Assembly: GCA_030762935.1 (NCBI GenBank) | Contig: CM060890.1 | Location: forward strand, 63,552,765 to 63,616,764 | DNA length: 64,000 nt | Direction of reading: 5' to 3' | Source of the DNA: Hymenopus coronatus | Taxonomy: Eukaryota > Arthropoda > Insecta > Mantodea > Hymenopodidae | In this document: piece by piece, positions 1 to 11,984 of the stretch | Layout: each line of letters opens with the position of its first letter | Position numbering within the stretch: the first letter of the stretch is position 1 | Made by a program: the position numbers and the translations under genes | Notes under the pieces: model-generated | The model's input: only the letters and a program-made list of their open reading frames with translations | The model's database searches: none | What the model was told of the DNA's origin: nothing

Positions 1-341
1 CGCACTGCATGGCCAAATAGAAGAGCATGCGTGTACAGCAGGACCTGTAAAATCTTGGAGTGCGATCGTCTGTTGAATTCATAGGCAATGCAGAAAAGAA
101 GCAGAATTCCTCCTCTTTGCATGTAAGGATAAACTTTGGAGCTTGCAAACTCTTGCGCTGCATTGCATTGTGCAGCCAGCGTCTTGCGTGTTTCTATGTG
201 AATGCTTACATTAAATAACATGAGTGCAAAGCCTTGCGCTTAAGTTACGTCTGCGCTTGCATCTCATTGTGAATGTGGATTATAGTTGAAGGTGTATATA
301 AATAAACATATATGCAAACTTATATACGATACACTAAGAGC
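1..341. other. Flank downstream of Kdm1a
   Basis: No gene recognised. The run TGCATCTCATTGTGAATG near 262-279 has a close counterpart near 62690-62705 (ACATCTCATTGTGAATG), which suggests a dispersed repeat end, possibly of a DNA transposon. This is weak. Confidence 0.3.
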
Positions 342-600
342 TTTATTCCCCAAATCGCACACAATTACAAAATACTCAACAAAGCTAAGTACCTACAAGT
401 AATCAATCAATATGCCATAATGCATAAATAATCAAGCCACACAATAACTACTTAACTATATAAGGCAGTGACCACACGCGCATCATTTGCAGGGAAAATA
501 CAATAGTCAAAAGTTATTATAAACTTATCAGCCTAAATTACATTATAATGTGTATTATGTAATAGAATGAATATATATTAACTATAAATCGCTCTTTAAT
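342..600 (-). promoter_or_regulatory. Candidate Kdm1a polyadenylation signals
   Basis: Downstream of the stop on the minus strand, the first AATAAA hexamer seen is at 347-342, about 605 nt past the stop codon. A variant ATTAAA is at 600-595, about 350 nt past it. Either would give a plausible 3' UTR, and the interval 348-951 is AT-rich with no coding signal, as expected for a UTR. Which is used cannot be told from sequence. Confidence 0.35.
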
Positions 601-951
601 TAATATTTCAAGGCAATATGAACGTAAAATAAAATCAATGTATTGGTAATGCAGAAGACACAGGCTCAAGGTATTACATAATCCATTTGCAACTATCAGG
701 TGAAATATGTAAAATATTAATGCCGGTGATATAATCTGCTGCTGATTCAGACATAGTATTATGTATATTGATTTCGAAAATGTCACATACACAGTGATAA
801 AGTGCTGACAACACTTAATGAAAATCAAAACACTTACATTTACTCTGCATTAATCAGAAACACATCCTTCACCAATGCTAACTATTAGATTACAATTAGG
901 TAGGTACTTAAGAAGTAAAACTCTACTGAAGAAACTGAGAATTACTCAGGT

Positions 952-1139
952 TTATTGCGCTGGTTGTGCAGCAGCAGTTGTAGTCTGTGTTTGGCGAGTT
1001 CCAGGAGCTGGTGTGGCGGGTGTTGCTGGTGGCGCATATGGACAACCCATGAATTGGTCGGAAATTCGCCCACCTTCTCTAAGTCCGCTGAGGAAAGCTC
1101 CATGTACAGTAGCCGGATAGTTCCGAATTGTGTGCTCGC
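952..1139 (-). CDS. Kdm1a: Kdm1a (LSD1) last coding exon: FAD-binding [14 protein letters not shown] block and C-terminal tail
   Basis: On the minus strand the acceptor GTTGTATAG is followed by GC-GAG-CAC, which completes the Gly codon opened at 44114. The exon encodes [31 protein letters not shown], and then a tail [20 protein letters not shown] ending in AAAQPAQ and TAA at 952-954. [14 protein letters not shown] corresponds to human Glu801 to Ala814 and closes the flavin pocket. The roughly 30-residue low-complexity Pro/Ala/Thr/Gln tail is lineage-variable in this family. The CDS part is 188 nt (two bases, 61 codons and the stop). The acceptor lies only about 115 bp from the first intronic F1 repeat. 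Overlapping plus-strand open frames here are shadows. Confidence 0.95.
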
Positions 1140-1254
1140 CTATACAACAGAACATATGCATATTAGTACAGAAACTCAGTTTTCCTGTCTGCTGTCTCAG
1201 CTGTGTAAGAAACGTCACTAATACTTTAACAAAAAAAATCTGAGGTGTTGCAAC

Positions 1255-2042
1255 CATCTGACTTTCTCTACATCTCTACTACAAATTATTGTTAAAAAAC
1301 GTATTCTTTTATTTACTTCATGCTAATCGAGATAAATAGCAGAAATGGTCTTGTTACTTGATTCCATTTAAGTAGAAAAGAAATAAGGGAGTACTATAGA
1401 CTAAAGAGAAAGTCAAAAGCTAGTTGGTATGTACTTGAAGTTCCTTTGTTCCCATATGAGAAATGTATAATGTATAGGTTATTTAAGTTGACGAGTTCCC
1501 GTATGTGAGACGTTTTTAAGTATTTTAAAACTGAAACCAATAACAAGGAATATCTCAAAAATGGTCGACTCTATGAAAAAAAAATGTATACGACATATAT
1601 TGTGTGTTTTAACGAGATTTACATTTTTTCTGTAGCAAGTTTTTGTCTATCTCCTACGATTTACCAGTTACACAAAATTCAGAAATATTAATTCAGAATA
1701 AAAAGTTCTTTAGAGGCTATTCCCAGAAAATTCAATATAAATATTTTATTTGCAATATAAATATCTTTAATATACCGTATTTTAGCCAAATCGTTAGCCA
1801 TTTTTGAAAAAAATAAAATGTTCTAACTCTTGTCTATGTAGAGGGTAGTTTGGGGTTGGGGGATGTTTCTCAAAATCTTCGTTTCGCATCCCTGGAGGAT
1901 ACACTTAAATAACTTGTATTTCACGTCACGATACAAGGGACCCTAAAAGTGTATTTCCGGTGAAATATGGATATCAAATCTTTTAGTGGAATGCAATACC
2001 TTTTCTATACACTATGTACACAGTATGTCTAGAAAGTAAAAG
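1255..2042 (-). repeat. F1 repeat copy (reverse orientation), 5' and 3' blocks present
   Basis: F1 is a name used here for a non-coding repeat of about 1.0 kb that recurs across the window. Landmarks in forward order are a terminal block with TACTTTCTCTACACGTAC and ATTGCATTCCACCC, a GT-rich stretch after GGTCCGTG, CCAAACTTGGTATTTAAGTT, GGATGCGACACGAAGATTTT, AACTACCCTTTACATGG, TTGAATTTTCTGGGAATA, GTAAGAGATAGACAAAAAC, GATATTCCTTGTTATTGGTT, GATTTGACTATCGCTTTAGC and GAGAAAGTCATGTGAATGG. Here the landmarks appear reverse-complemented and in reverse order, ending at AGAAAGTAAAA near 2041. There is no coding potential. Confidence 0.85.
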
Positions 2043-2504
2043 TCAATTATTTGTCCTACATCGCAAGTGGCGCTAAATTTTAATTTGTCTTCTGCATATA
2101 TGCAGGCTGTTTTAGCCAACTTGGGTTTCAGTCTAGGAACCCAATACATGCCAATGAAAGTTTTGTATGTTCTATCTAGTTGTTATCCCCTCCCCCATTT
2201 TCCTGCTAAACACTAAGGTTGACGCCTACATTCGAGGTTTGTACGAAGAACGTTCAATGCTTTTCCGAGCTATAGACAACTGTAAACTACGTCTGCGGAT
2301 GTCATTAGTTGACATCGGAAATCAAGTTAACAATTTCTGCTGCCTGAAAAAGGTTGATAGGAAGGGATAATTTCTCGCATTTATACCTAGTATCGGAATT
2401 TTGAATTAGTTCCGAATTACAGCAGCCTAATGAACGACTGACTGTACCTTATGCCGATAAAGAATTTTACAGTGGGTTAATGTCTATATTTATCTCCAGA
2501 CTTG

Positions 2505-2722
2505 TTACCATTTCCAAAAACCGCAGCCACCTCTCACCTAGACGGCTCGATCCCAAGCGATCGCATGTGAGACTTGTGGTGGACAAAGCGTCGTAGGGGT
2601 GGGTTTTCTCCGGGTTCTCCGGTTTATCTGCCATCACATTCCACTGGTGCTCAATCTTCATTCCATCTATCATCAGTGTCATCGTCTGCGGTGCCAAAGT
2701 AGTAAAAGCGAGCGTTAAACGC
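2505..2722 (+). repeat. S1 tRNA-derived SINE, 5' damaged
   Basis: Shares CACCTCTCACCTAGAC, GTGGTGGACAAAGCG, GGGTTTTCTCCGGGTTCTCC and AGTAAAAGCGAGCGTTAAA with the complete copy at 18409. The tRNA-like head is eroded. Confidence 0.75.
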
Positions 2723-2768
2723 TATCCAATTTTTTTTCTAAAACCTTGCCAACCTAGTCCATTGCACG

Positions 2769-2887
2769 TCGGTCTGAGTGGCTCAGTCGGTTAGGCTCAG
2801 TTCACAAAATCGCGGGTTCAATACCCGGTCCATACCAATTGCTGTTTTTCAGGTGCGCTGAAAAGTGTCAGTACCATGTAAGTAGAT

Positions 2888-2929
<42 letters not shown>

Positions 2930-2930
2930 C
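2769..2930 (+). repeat. S3 tRNA-derived SINE with TAA microsatellite tail
   Basis: A tRNA-like head with A box (GAGTGGCTCAGTCGGTTAGG) and B box (GCGGGTTCAATACCC), then GTGCTGAAAAGTGTCAGTACC-like body sequence, and a (TAA)n tail at 2889-2929. A related copy is at 22117. The 3' trailer and tail rule out a plain tRNA gene. Confidence 0.75.
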
Positions 2931-3738
2931 CCATCTCCGTGCAAATAGCGTGTCTGCCTTACATTCAAGAAGCCCAAAGTTCTAATTTCAATTAGAGAGA
3001 TATGTTTCTTCCTGAAGTTTGGTTATCCTTATAAGATGACTATTAAGTAATATCTAGGGACTGCGGTGGCATTTGAGCATACTTTCAAAAATTTCGTTTA
3101 TTCTTCCGATATGTCCTACCCGTTTAAAGGCTGATAAACTTTTACAGGAAAAAAAAAATCCAATCGATCATGATCTTGACCATTATCATCATCATCATCA
3201 TCAGCTACTGAAATGTGGTGCGACTTAACTCGGGAAGTATCATTGTGAAAAATGATGAGTTAAGACAATTGAAAAATTGAAATTGGCATTTCGTAACAAC
3301 CAGGTAGGTTCAAAGAAATAAATTAATAAAGAAAATTACCGATGAGTAGAAAAAGTAAAGGAAATTCACTGCATTCTTGAGCATTTCTCATTTCTCCTTA
3401 TGTGCTTGAGACTCCGAGAGACGGACTTCAGAATTTTGAAGTCCATGTCGGGGTAGAGGAATTCGTGAAAAGAAACATGCAGGTATGCCCGTCTGCTTTT
3501 TGGGAGAACAGGATCATAAAACTTCCTACTTGTCGGCATAAACGATTTCTGTAACACGGGGCCAAGTCACTAGCCGCCACTGATAGCAGGAGTTATCCGT
3601 CTGGAGACAGATACTTCCAAAGACAATACGTGGTCTGATACACCTACTCATCCACCGCTTTCGCCAAACTTGTCCTCCACATTCTAAGAAAATAACGATC
3701 ATTTGTCTCTCTTACAAGGGCGTAGATTGCTGCCATGT

Positions 3739-4651
3739 TTTTACTTTTTCTACGCGTGCTATGTACTTTGTACATACAGTATAGAGTAGGTATTGCATTT
3801 CACCTAAAAATTTAATACCGAGATTTCCCAGAAATAATTGTTTTAGGGTACCCTGTATATATATATAAAACAACAAAAAAAGCATGTTCATAAAAAGGTC
3901 CGTGGGTGTGTCCGTGTGTCTGTGAACATGAAAACTCGAAAACGTAAAGTCAGTAAAATACCAAACTAGGTATTTAAGTTTAGTATCTTCTAAGGACCGT
4001 GGGTTAGACCACTCGATCCCAAGCGCCTGTAAGTGGAATTGATGGTGGACGCAGCGGCGTCTGGGCGGGTTTTCTCCGGGTCCTCCGGTTTCTCCTGCCA
4101 CTCATCTCACCAGTTGCTCCATCATTAACTTTTCAACCATCAATTTCGCTTACATTTTATATCATCCACTTCCTCATGTTCATGTCGTAACAGGTTCTCC
4201 AATCTGTGATTTCGTACCGTTGGCTCCCGACAGGCCTCTGACCCCTAGGCATGGGCTTGCAAGTTCTAGAGAGTGTCAGTACTATAAATACGGGGAGAGT
4301 AAGCCGATTACGAAACGACATGAATCTTCCGAGGATGCGACACAAAGATTTTAAGAAAACATCCCTCACCTCAACTACCCTTTACATGAAAAAATTTAGC
4401 AAGTTTTGATTTTCTCAAAAATGGCCTAACGATTTTGATTAAAATACCGGTATTAAATATATTTACAAATTGAATTAAATGTATATGTTGAATTTTCTGG
4501 TAATATTCTCTGAATGAATTTAGAATGAATTTATTCTGAATGAATTTTGTTGAATTTTGCATAACTGGTAAACCGTAAGGGATAGACAAAAACTTAGTAC
4601 ACAAGAAATGAGATCTGGTAAAACACACAAAATTTATGTCATATTCAGTTT
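3739..4651 (+). repeat. F1 repeat copy, 3'-truncated and interrupted
   Basis: It starts with the F1 terminal block (CTTTTTCTACGCGTGC, then GTATTGCATTTCACC). It is interrupted at about 3987 by an S1 SINE and by about 170 bp of unassigned sequence to 4330, resumes at GATGCGACACAAAGATTTTA, and stops after the AAAACACACAAAATTTATG landmark, where a second F1 copy begins. Confidence 0.82.
3987..4120 (+). repeat. S1 SINE fragment inside F1
   Basis: GTGGGTTAGACCACTCGATC, GTGGACGCAGCGGCGTCTGG and GGGTTTTCTCCGGGTCCTCC match S1. It interrupts the F1 copy at 3739-4651. Confidence 0.7.
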
Positions 4652-5590
4652 TACTTTCTCTACACGTACCTACTATAGACAAAGTGAATAGAGAAGTAGA
4701 TACTGCATTGTACTAAAAAATTCGATACCGAGATTTCACCCGAAATACAATTTTGCGAGCCCCTGAAACCAAATATAGCATTTTTAAAAAAAAGTCCGTG
4801 TGTCTCTCTTTGTCTGTGTGTATGTGTGTGTGTGTGTGTAAGTGTGCGCGCGCGCGTCTGTGGGCAGCATATCTCAAAAACGAAAAGTCCGTTAAATTCC
4901 AAACTTTATTAATTAAGTTCAGTTTCTCCCAAGGATGCGATCCGAAGGTTGTAAGAAAATCTCCCCAACTTAATTACCCTTCGTATGGAAACAATTTCAA
5001 AACATTTAACTTTCTCAAAAATAACTCTAACGATTTTTAGTAAAATCTCTTATATTTAGGATATTTACATGGCAAATAAATTGTATACCTTGAGTTTTCT
5101 GGGAATGGCAACTAAAGTCCTCTTTATTCTGGGTGATTGTTTTTAATGTTGCATAACTAGTAGACCGTAACAGATAAATGTAATTGGAGAGTTATTTATG
5201 AATAGACAAAAACTCACTACACAATAATTATAGAGCTCCTTAAAACACACAATTTATCATATACATTTTTTCCCTGCTGTTCACTATTTTCGAGATATTC
5301 CTTGTTATTGGTTTCAGTTTTAAAATACTTTCTCATACAGAAACTTGTCAACTCCTAGCCACGCAAAGAAACGATTTCAATCCCATAGCAACCACCTTTT
5401 AAAACATGTGACTGTCGGTTTAATCTAGTATATCCCTTCTAGTTATTTCCGTTCTACTTATAAGGAACTAAGTAATAAGTCCGTTTCTGCTAGTATTTAT
5501 CGTGATTTGCATGAAGTAGATAGAAGAATAAGCCTGTTAACAATACTTTGTTACAGAGATTTAGAAAAAGTCATGTGAATGGAACACATC
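4652..5590 (+). repeat. F1 repeat copy with internal GT/GC microsatellite
   Basis: It begins at TTTTACTTTCTCTACACGTA, directly fused to the previous copy. It carries an expanded GT then GC dinucleotide tract at about 4810-4856 at the usual F1 position, just before TCTGTGGGCAGCATA. It runs to GTCATGTGAATGGAACACAT near 5590. No open frame is meaningful. Confidence 0.87.
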
Positions 5591-6056
5591 AATTGTTTTG
5601 TGTAGTTGACGATTTCTGAGATATCTCTTATTGATCGGTTTCGGTTTCAGTTTTAAAATAATTAAAAACCTTTATCATGCGTGAATTTGTACGCTGCTGG
5701 CCATGAAAAGAAACGGATTTTTACCACATGACAACCAGATTTTAAAAGATTTGACTATCACTTTTGCCAAATGAGTTTAAGAAACCATTACTTGCTTTTC
5801 AGTCATCTGATGTTTATTCTCCAGATAAATTAGAAATTCAGTTGATAAAATCATTAACAGAAGTAGATTCGATTACAACATTGTCCGTAAAGTACTCCAG
5901 GACGAGTATTTCTCTTCTTCTGATTAGGAAGCACGGAATAAAGGCAATTTCTGCTAATGCTTATCTCGTTTATCATGAAGTAAATAGAAGAAAACTTTTT
6001 AACAATAATTTGTTCCAGTTGTAGAGAAAAGTATGTGCATAGAACACATCAGCTTT
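5591..6056 (+). repeat. F1 repeat, 3' half only (tandem partial copy)
   Basis: Directly after the copy ending at 5590 the sequence re-enters F1 in mid-element (GTTGACGATTTCTGAGATAT), continues through GATTTGACTATCACTTTTGC and ends at GAACACATCAGC. It is a tandem partial duplication of the 3' half. Confidence 0.75.
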
Positions 6057-6116
6057 TTTAATCCAGCATTAAAGTGCTACCTTATCTTGGGAGAAGGTGG
6101 ATGCTAGAATTATGAT

Positions 6117-6372
6117 TCGTCCTCCGTGGTCTACGGGTAACACGCTAGCATCTGGTCACGGGTTCAAACCCAGCGGAGGGCGATGGGTTTCTCTCGGGTA
6201 TAAAATTCCTCAGCATACTTCCTTCGGAAGGGAAGTAAAGCCGTTGTTCCCTGTCGAAGATTTATGACACGTAAAAGAATCTCAAGCTTGACAAAGAGGC
6301 GTCGGACCAAAGTTAAAAGATCTTTCACGCCCAATATAGAATGGAACGCTTAGAACCACAACTAAAGACCGT
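6117..6372 (+). repeat. S2 tRNA-derived SINE (sense copy)
   Basis: The head CGTCCTCCGTGGTCTACGGG and B box TCACGGGTTCAAACCC are tRNA-like. The body holds GGAAGGGAAGTAAAGCCGTT, CACGTAAAAGAATCTCAAGC and CACGCCCAATATAGAATGG. It is the only plus-strand S2 copy, with six antisense copies elsewhere. Confidence 0.82.
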
Positions 6373-6519
6373 TGAATTTAATTTTAGAACTAGGAGATGT
6401 CTCACAAAAAAACTAAGACAGTTCGTTTTGTACAATTGCAAATAATTTTTATTTGACTTTGCCTTTGGAATAATTTCTATCGGTATTGATGATCACTGTT
6501 TTACTTTTTGTATGAATCA

Positions 6520-6652
6520 CTGGAAACTCAGTTACATTCTTCCAAACTCTAATCCTGGCTGAAGAAAAATGTCCACTCCAAGCTGGGAATCGAACCCGAA
6601 ACCTTTGGATTTGGAGGTTAGCATGATAACCACCAGACTACCGAGGTACTAT
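6520..6652 (-). repeat. S6 tRNA-derived SINE
   Basis: On the minus strand it has a tRNA-like head (GGTAGTCTGGTGGTTATCAT with B box GGTTTCGGGTTCGATTCC) and a body with CCAGGATTAGAGTTTGGAAG. A second copy is at 23130-23265. Confidence 0.6.
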
Positions 6653-6659
6653 TGACTCT

Positions 6660-7740
6660 TTTATTCTCTTCTATATCATTTGGGTCCAGTTTGAGGTTTA
6701 CTGATTCTATGATCAGTGAAGAACGAGCTTAAATATTTCTCGGTCCGAAATATACATGAATTAGATTTCAAAACTGATTATTCGCTAATATTTTCTTCTA
6801 GTGTATAGTAGAAAATTTATTTTACGTAATTTATTATTGAACTTACAGGATTCCGTACCAAAGACATGTAATAACAAAAAGTTTAGAAGTGATTACCGTT
6901 AGTGCCAGAATAATAGGCAAGGTCAGGTTATTTGATACAACAATGCAGCAGATTTACGGCTACTGAATAAAAATATCATAAGTTAGTTTGAAGCACAAAG
7001 TGCAATGTATGAAACGGCTTATATATGAAATTGTTATAAACTTTTGAAAAGAATATTGCGATTCCAAAGCTGCAAATTTCAGAAAAAAGACTTGCTTGGT
7101 ATCTTATTTTAATATCTTTAAGTATTGTATCTATTAAGTATTATAGTTGCAATATTTCATTTTTTTCGTTGAAATTCTAAACATTGTTTCACAACATTTA
7201 GCTTTATGGTATGTGACACAATTGTTAAATTAAAGTTTTGTTTTTCTAACTTGAAATAAATGCACAATTTTTAAGCAAAATAAAAAATTCCTTGTCATTT
7301 ATCCCCCAAAAAAGACTATTCTCGAAAATATGAAACATTTTCAATAAGAAGAAAAAGTAAGAAAAACTTACTTTAAATATATGTCAAATGCAAACACGGC
7401 TTTGTGCTATTTAATTCAACACCTTTCTCATTATTATCGTTAAAAAGGAAAACTCTTTCCTATGGTTATGATTTGCTTTGAGGAAAATAGCATATGACTT
7501 ACCACTCGTCGTGTGCTGGGAAATTTAATTTCCTGTATCCCATGCGTTTTGCACATTTAAGGCACATATTTTTGAATATACGCATTCCTCCAACTATTGC
7601 AATGTATATTTAGTGTTGCAGAATGCACTATAATCATATTTTGATTTGTATTTTACTATTTAATCTTACCGCTTTACTTTCCTTTATTGATAACATTTAC
7701 TTATGATTTTAAAATGTTTAAAAAACCCATTACATACAGT
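6660..7740. other. AT-rich intronic sequence, nothing recognised
   Basis: No open frame, terminal repeat or known repeat family was recognised. Base composition is strongly AT-rich. Confidence 0.5.
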
Positions 7741-7832
7741 GAAGCTATCAATTTTGTTCAAATCTGGACATTTATTTCCAACATGTGCTCCACTTGATCA
7801 TGGTGTAGATGGCGTTACTCTGGGCGCGCATT

Positions 7833-8380
7833 TCAACAACCTTCGTTGTCATCCTCTTGCAGGTTAGCAGACGTCTGGGAGTGGGGATGTTGGGCAGCAA
7901 CGACATCTAATATAGGCGTCTGACCGATAGTAGTGGCATCAGGTGGTAGAAGCCGGACATCGTTGACATCTGTCTTCTTTTTTCGAATTCTTGGTGACCG
8001 CTGGTGGGACATCTCGGAACTGTTTGCTACTTTTGAGTCTAAAGCTTGACTTTCAATTGTTTGTACAACTTTTAAAATGACGTCTGCTGGTGGTATTTCA
8101 AAATTAATCACATTACTGCTATTACTATAAATTATTTTTTCTCAAATTTCCAACTCCGAGGAGTATTAATGACTTTTAATAATTTGATTTCCTGCCCAAT
8201 TTCATGGTTGGTACTCCGGAAATGATTGGCTACTGCTGATTTATCCAACTGTCTTAATTTGATATTTCTTTGATGTTCCTTAAGACGAACCTTTAAGTTT
8301 CTCTTTGTTCTACCAATGTAAAATTTTTCACAATCATTGCAGTTTATTTGATAGATATCATATTTATTTAACTTATTCAC
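7833..8380 (-). pseudogene. Penelope-like element fragment: GIY-YIG endonuclease C-terminus
   Basis: On the minus strand, 8380-8132 encodes about 82 residues with YDIYQINCNDCEKFYIGRTK, then RNLKVRLKEHQ and SAVANHFRSTNHE. This is the GIY-YIG nuclease module that ends Penelope-like retroelement proteins: the divergent GIY-YIG pair (YDIYQI, FYIGRT), the Cys pair between them, and the LKEH and N-H segments. The reverse-transcriptase part is absent, as upstream (to 8470) no RT motif is seen. Downstream, after a stop, a 92-residue frame (8111-7833) continues with a low-complexity RSPRIRKKKTDV region that may be the element's tail or unrelated. It is a truncated insertion in the Kdm1a intron, in the same orientation as the gene, with no intact ORF. 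Confidence 0.82.
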
Positions 8381-8479
8381 TGTTCTATCAAGCTGCTGAT
8401 TGGCTACCAGGCGCGATTAATCGCAAGAGGCGTAATTAATCAGTTCGCAAAGGTTAGTTCAGCCGACCTTACTACTGCT

Positions 8480-10780
8480 TTTGAAGAACTATGGTTAATT
8501 AAGATTATTTTGCGTAAATATTTCCATCAATCACTATCTAGAAAAAAAATTGCAAATGCGTTAAGTGCTTTGCAGAAACTCCTACCTCAATCTCGTGCAA
8601 AAATACATTTACATTTGTATCACAATAATTAATTCTATGAGTATACTTCAGTTTTCTTTGGTAGCGTACAGTTAGTCGCAAAATGACAATGAACCAGATG
8701 TGGACGTTGTTTCAGATTCTACGTGATCAAATACAGCTGTTAATTCCAATAAAGGCAGATCATCAAACGCATCATGGTCCGCGTGGATTAGCCAGTTACT
8801 CAAAAACAAAAAACCGCGTGCCCGGCCCACGCTATCAGGGGTAACCTATGTAGGCACAGAAGTATCGAATCGCGTGCTTCAGCAGTGTTTTCCTAACCAT
8901 ACCGACATGCTGCTCAGTGGTTAGCTAACATTAAGCTTATTTTAAAAACCCCGTCAAAGAACCTCTGACTTTAGTTATTTGTTTATTCTTCCAACACAAT
9001 TTCATAACATACAATGAAGGAAGAAAATGGCTGTACAAATAAGATGGAATACACCCGCTCTAATTACAGACAAGTAACATTTATTATATCGAAGATGGAG
9101 ACAAAGGAATGTTAGAGGCAAGAAAACTCAGAATATGACCAAAGGATTGTAAATAAAGTTAACAAAAATGAATTCCTTTTGCTTTGAGATCAAGAAGTTT
9201 ATTTTAATGTCTTTAGTTCGTAAGTCTAAATAAAAACATTTGTACATATAACAGCGGACCATATTGGTATTTGCAGTAAGTTTTTTTGACTATTAAAATA
9301 ATTTAAAAAGTGATTAGGATAATAAGTACGGAATACTCAAAACTTTACGAGCCATAATCATCTGTATATGTAACTGTCCTTTGCTTCTTTACCTGAATGC
9401 AAGGAGAGATGTGCTGCTAACGAACAAGAAGAACCGGTTTGTTTTAATGCCACGTGCTTGCCAACGACACCTCTGAGATGCACTTCGTGCGCTGCTTAAT
9501 CTCAAAATGATCTAACTTTTGATTATACATACAAACATACCTGTTTCAAAGCTGCAACATCAAACTTAAAGTATAAGCTATAAAACTGTTTTACTGGTTT
9601 GGTGTCATTCCGAAACTTACTATTCCTGCCCCTTTATCCATGGTGATAAAATGTTGTTTCTGCAGATATGCGTATAGCTTTTAATTTTTAATCATCTGCA
9701 GTTTCATTAAAGTATGCAATAATTTCAATATATTTTCCTTCTTGCTACAATAAAGTAGTTTCACTCTGGCACGGTGTCGCGCATGTCTGAAATCATTATA
9801 TATTAATTTTATATTTTGCTTTTACATGTTTATATTTTTATTTACGTGGCTGTTTTAATCTGCAAGTCACAAGCAATCCCCAACATACCAGGAGAGTTAT
9901 CTTTGATTGCTACCCCCTTCTGTTCTAGAATTCATCTGTCTATTCATGGTGAAGCAAAGGAATAAAAAGCAACACAAACGGAGCGCCAAGAAGTGACGTG
10001 GGGAACTGTATTTCAACAAAGCATCCTTATCATTTGCCAGTCGTAATATCTTTGACAGCACGTTCGTTATGGGCGAAAGTCTTTTGTATCGCGCTGGCGT
10101 GACAGCTTCCTGCTACACCCAGTGGATACAGTCCCCTGACAGATACCAAAGGGGAAAACAAATGAAAGGAGCTAGACAAACAAGCTCTCAGTGTCAAGCT
10201 ATGATATTTGTCATTCCCCCGCCCTCTGCCCCTAAACTGCGGCATTCACCCATAAAACAGGCGGGAGCATCGCCTTCCAGTGAAAACTAAAAACAAGAAA
10301 ACCACTAGAAACAGATCGATATCGTGGTCCTTGAACACGGAATGTGATCATACACAAACCAAAGAAATTTAATCTTCAACTAACTTTTGTTTTTGACTCA
10401 CAGAAAGTATTTCGATGCCAAACTAAGAAATAAATTCAGAGAAATGCTGCTACAAAAATACAGCGTTTGTCGAAAGAATAAAAACATCCTTCGGAGTGCC
10501 TAGAAATCCTATCTCAAAGTCATAAGTTCATGGACTAAAAACTTCCATGCTGTTGCTGCAGATACTACACATATTCTTCAGAGGCGTTCAAATATTCCAT
10601 TGCTTTAGATTTTAAACCTGACATACTAAACAATAGAATTTGGTACTCATCTTTTTGTAGGAGGTCTTGAAGTATTGCTTGTTTTCCATAAGACACAATC
10701 GACAATTGACACTTGGCAATTGCACAGTAAAAAATACCTAACTTCTCTTGGAATACTTGCTTAGAGTTTCTCTAACGCTA
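8480..10780. other. Intronic sequence without recognised feature
   Basis: No coding or repeat family was identified with confidence. The run GAATACTCAAAACTTTACGA near 9330 resembles GATACTCAAAACTTTAAGCT near 11682, hinting at a shared old repeat. Open frames around 10030-10290 look like chance. Confidence 0.45.
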
Positions 10781-10784
10781 GTTA

Positions 10785-11190
10785 GTTTCTCTACTTAATA
10801 CGCAGTATAAAGGCATAGAAGGTATTGCATTTCACCCAAAAATTCGATACCAGGTTTTCGTTATAAATAGTTTTAAGATTCCCTGTATAAACAAAGAATT
10901 TTAGAAAAATGTTTCCGTGAACAACATAACTTAAAAGGAAAAGTCGGTTAAATACGTAGCTTGATAAAACTACAGTATCTGCCACGGATGTGACATGAAG
11001 ATGCTCAAGAAAATCCCTCAAACCAAACCACCCTTTATATGGACACATTTACAAAACTTTTAATTTTCTCAGAAAAAGCTCTAAAGATTTTGATACAATA
11101 AGATAAAATGTATATCTTGAATTTCCTGAGAATGGTCTCTGAAGCCATCTTCATTCTGAATGACTTTTGTATAACTGTGTAGTAAAGAGA
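10785..11190 (+). repeat. F1 repeat, 5' part
   Basis: It starts at AGTTTCTCTACTTAATACGC and GAAGGTATTGCATTTCACCC and runs through the GATGTGACATGAAGATG and ACCACCCTTTATATGG landmarks to the TTTTGTATAACTG landmark. The 3' half is absent. The GT stretch is shrunken. Confidence 0.78.
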
Positions 11191-11984
11191 GGCAATATTG
11201 TGACTGCATGAAGAAGCTATAAGTAATTAATAAGGTAATCTGATGTAAATAAGTATATATAATATATATTAATATATAAAATAGATTATTATATATCATC
11301 AGATGTATGGCAGCGGAGATGAATACGAAAAAAGTTGAAAGTATCGGGGGAAAGAGCAATTGTTTGGACAATAGTTACGCAGAGGGGTGTGAAATATACA
11401 AACGAATGTCCTTGAACTAAAAAGAAAGCAAACGTTGAAGATGACACTCTCATAGTATTAGGAACGTTACTTTGATGTTCGCACCATACAATGGTAGTGA
11501 TTGGCTCATGAAAACAGACGCCACTAAACGCGGCAATCAGAGCTTAGTTTTAATGCTACGGCAGAGCCGGGGTGTTTGATCTATATTCTAAGGAGATGAG
11601 AGACAAGCTATTTCTACACACTAATTCCTCAGTTGTTCTTACACTATATTGTCACGACAATATTATTTAGTAAGTAAATACGATACTCAAAACTTTAAGC
11701 TTCACTTATAAGCGAACTATGGGACAGTTTCTAAGATTTTCGTATATATAAAAGTGCATAATAATATTAATAATAATAATGTTCTTTGGCAGTTATCTGA
11801 AATAAATACTCATTTTGTCTACAAAAATAATTATTTTAACCGAATACCTCTGCCTACGAGATATAATACTTGCTCGACCTAAGGACCCGGCTAGTCGAGA
11901 TTATATAAATATATTTTAGAAAACGATGGTGACATAAAATAATTATTGGAAATTGTCATTCTTATTTCTTTTGTTTTATTCCAG

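Noticed and set aside
875..1221. Plus-strand open frames over the last Kdm1a exon
   Set aside because: They are shadows of the minus-strand coding exon.
3712..5040. Several 80-130 codon frames on both strands
   Set aside because: All fall in F1 and S1 repeats; poly-His/Thr and Val/Cys runs are translations of the GT tract.
6118..6190. Possible tRNA gene
   Set aside because: It has A and B boxes, but the 3' body is shared with six other copies, and the cloverleaf is poor; it is a SINE head.
10030..10290. Overlapping 71-73 codon frames in both directions
   Set aside because: No domain, no splice context, and mutually complementary frames; most likely chance.
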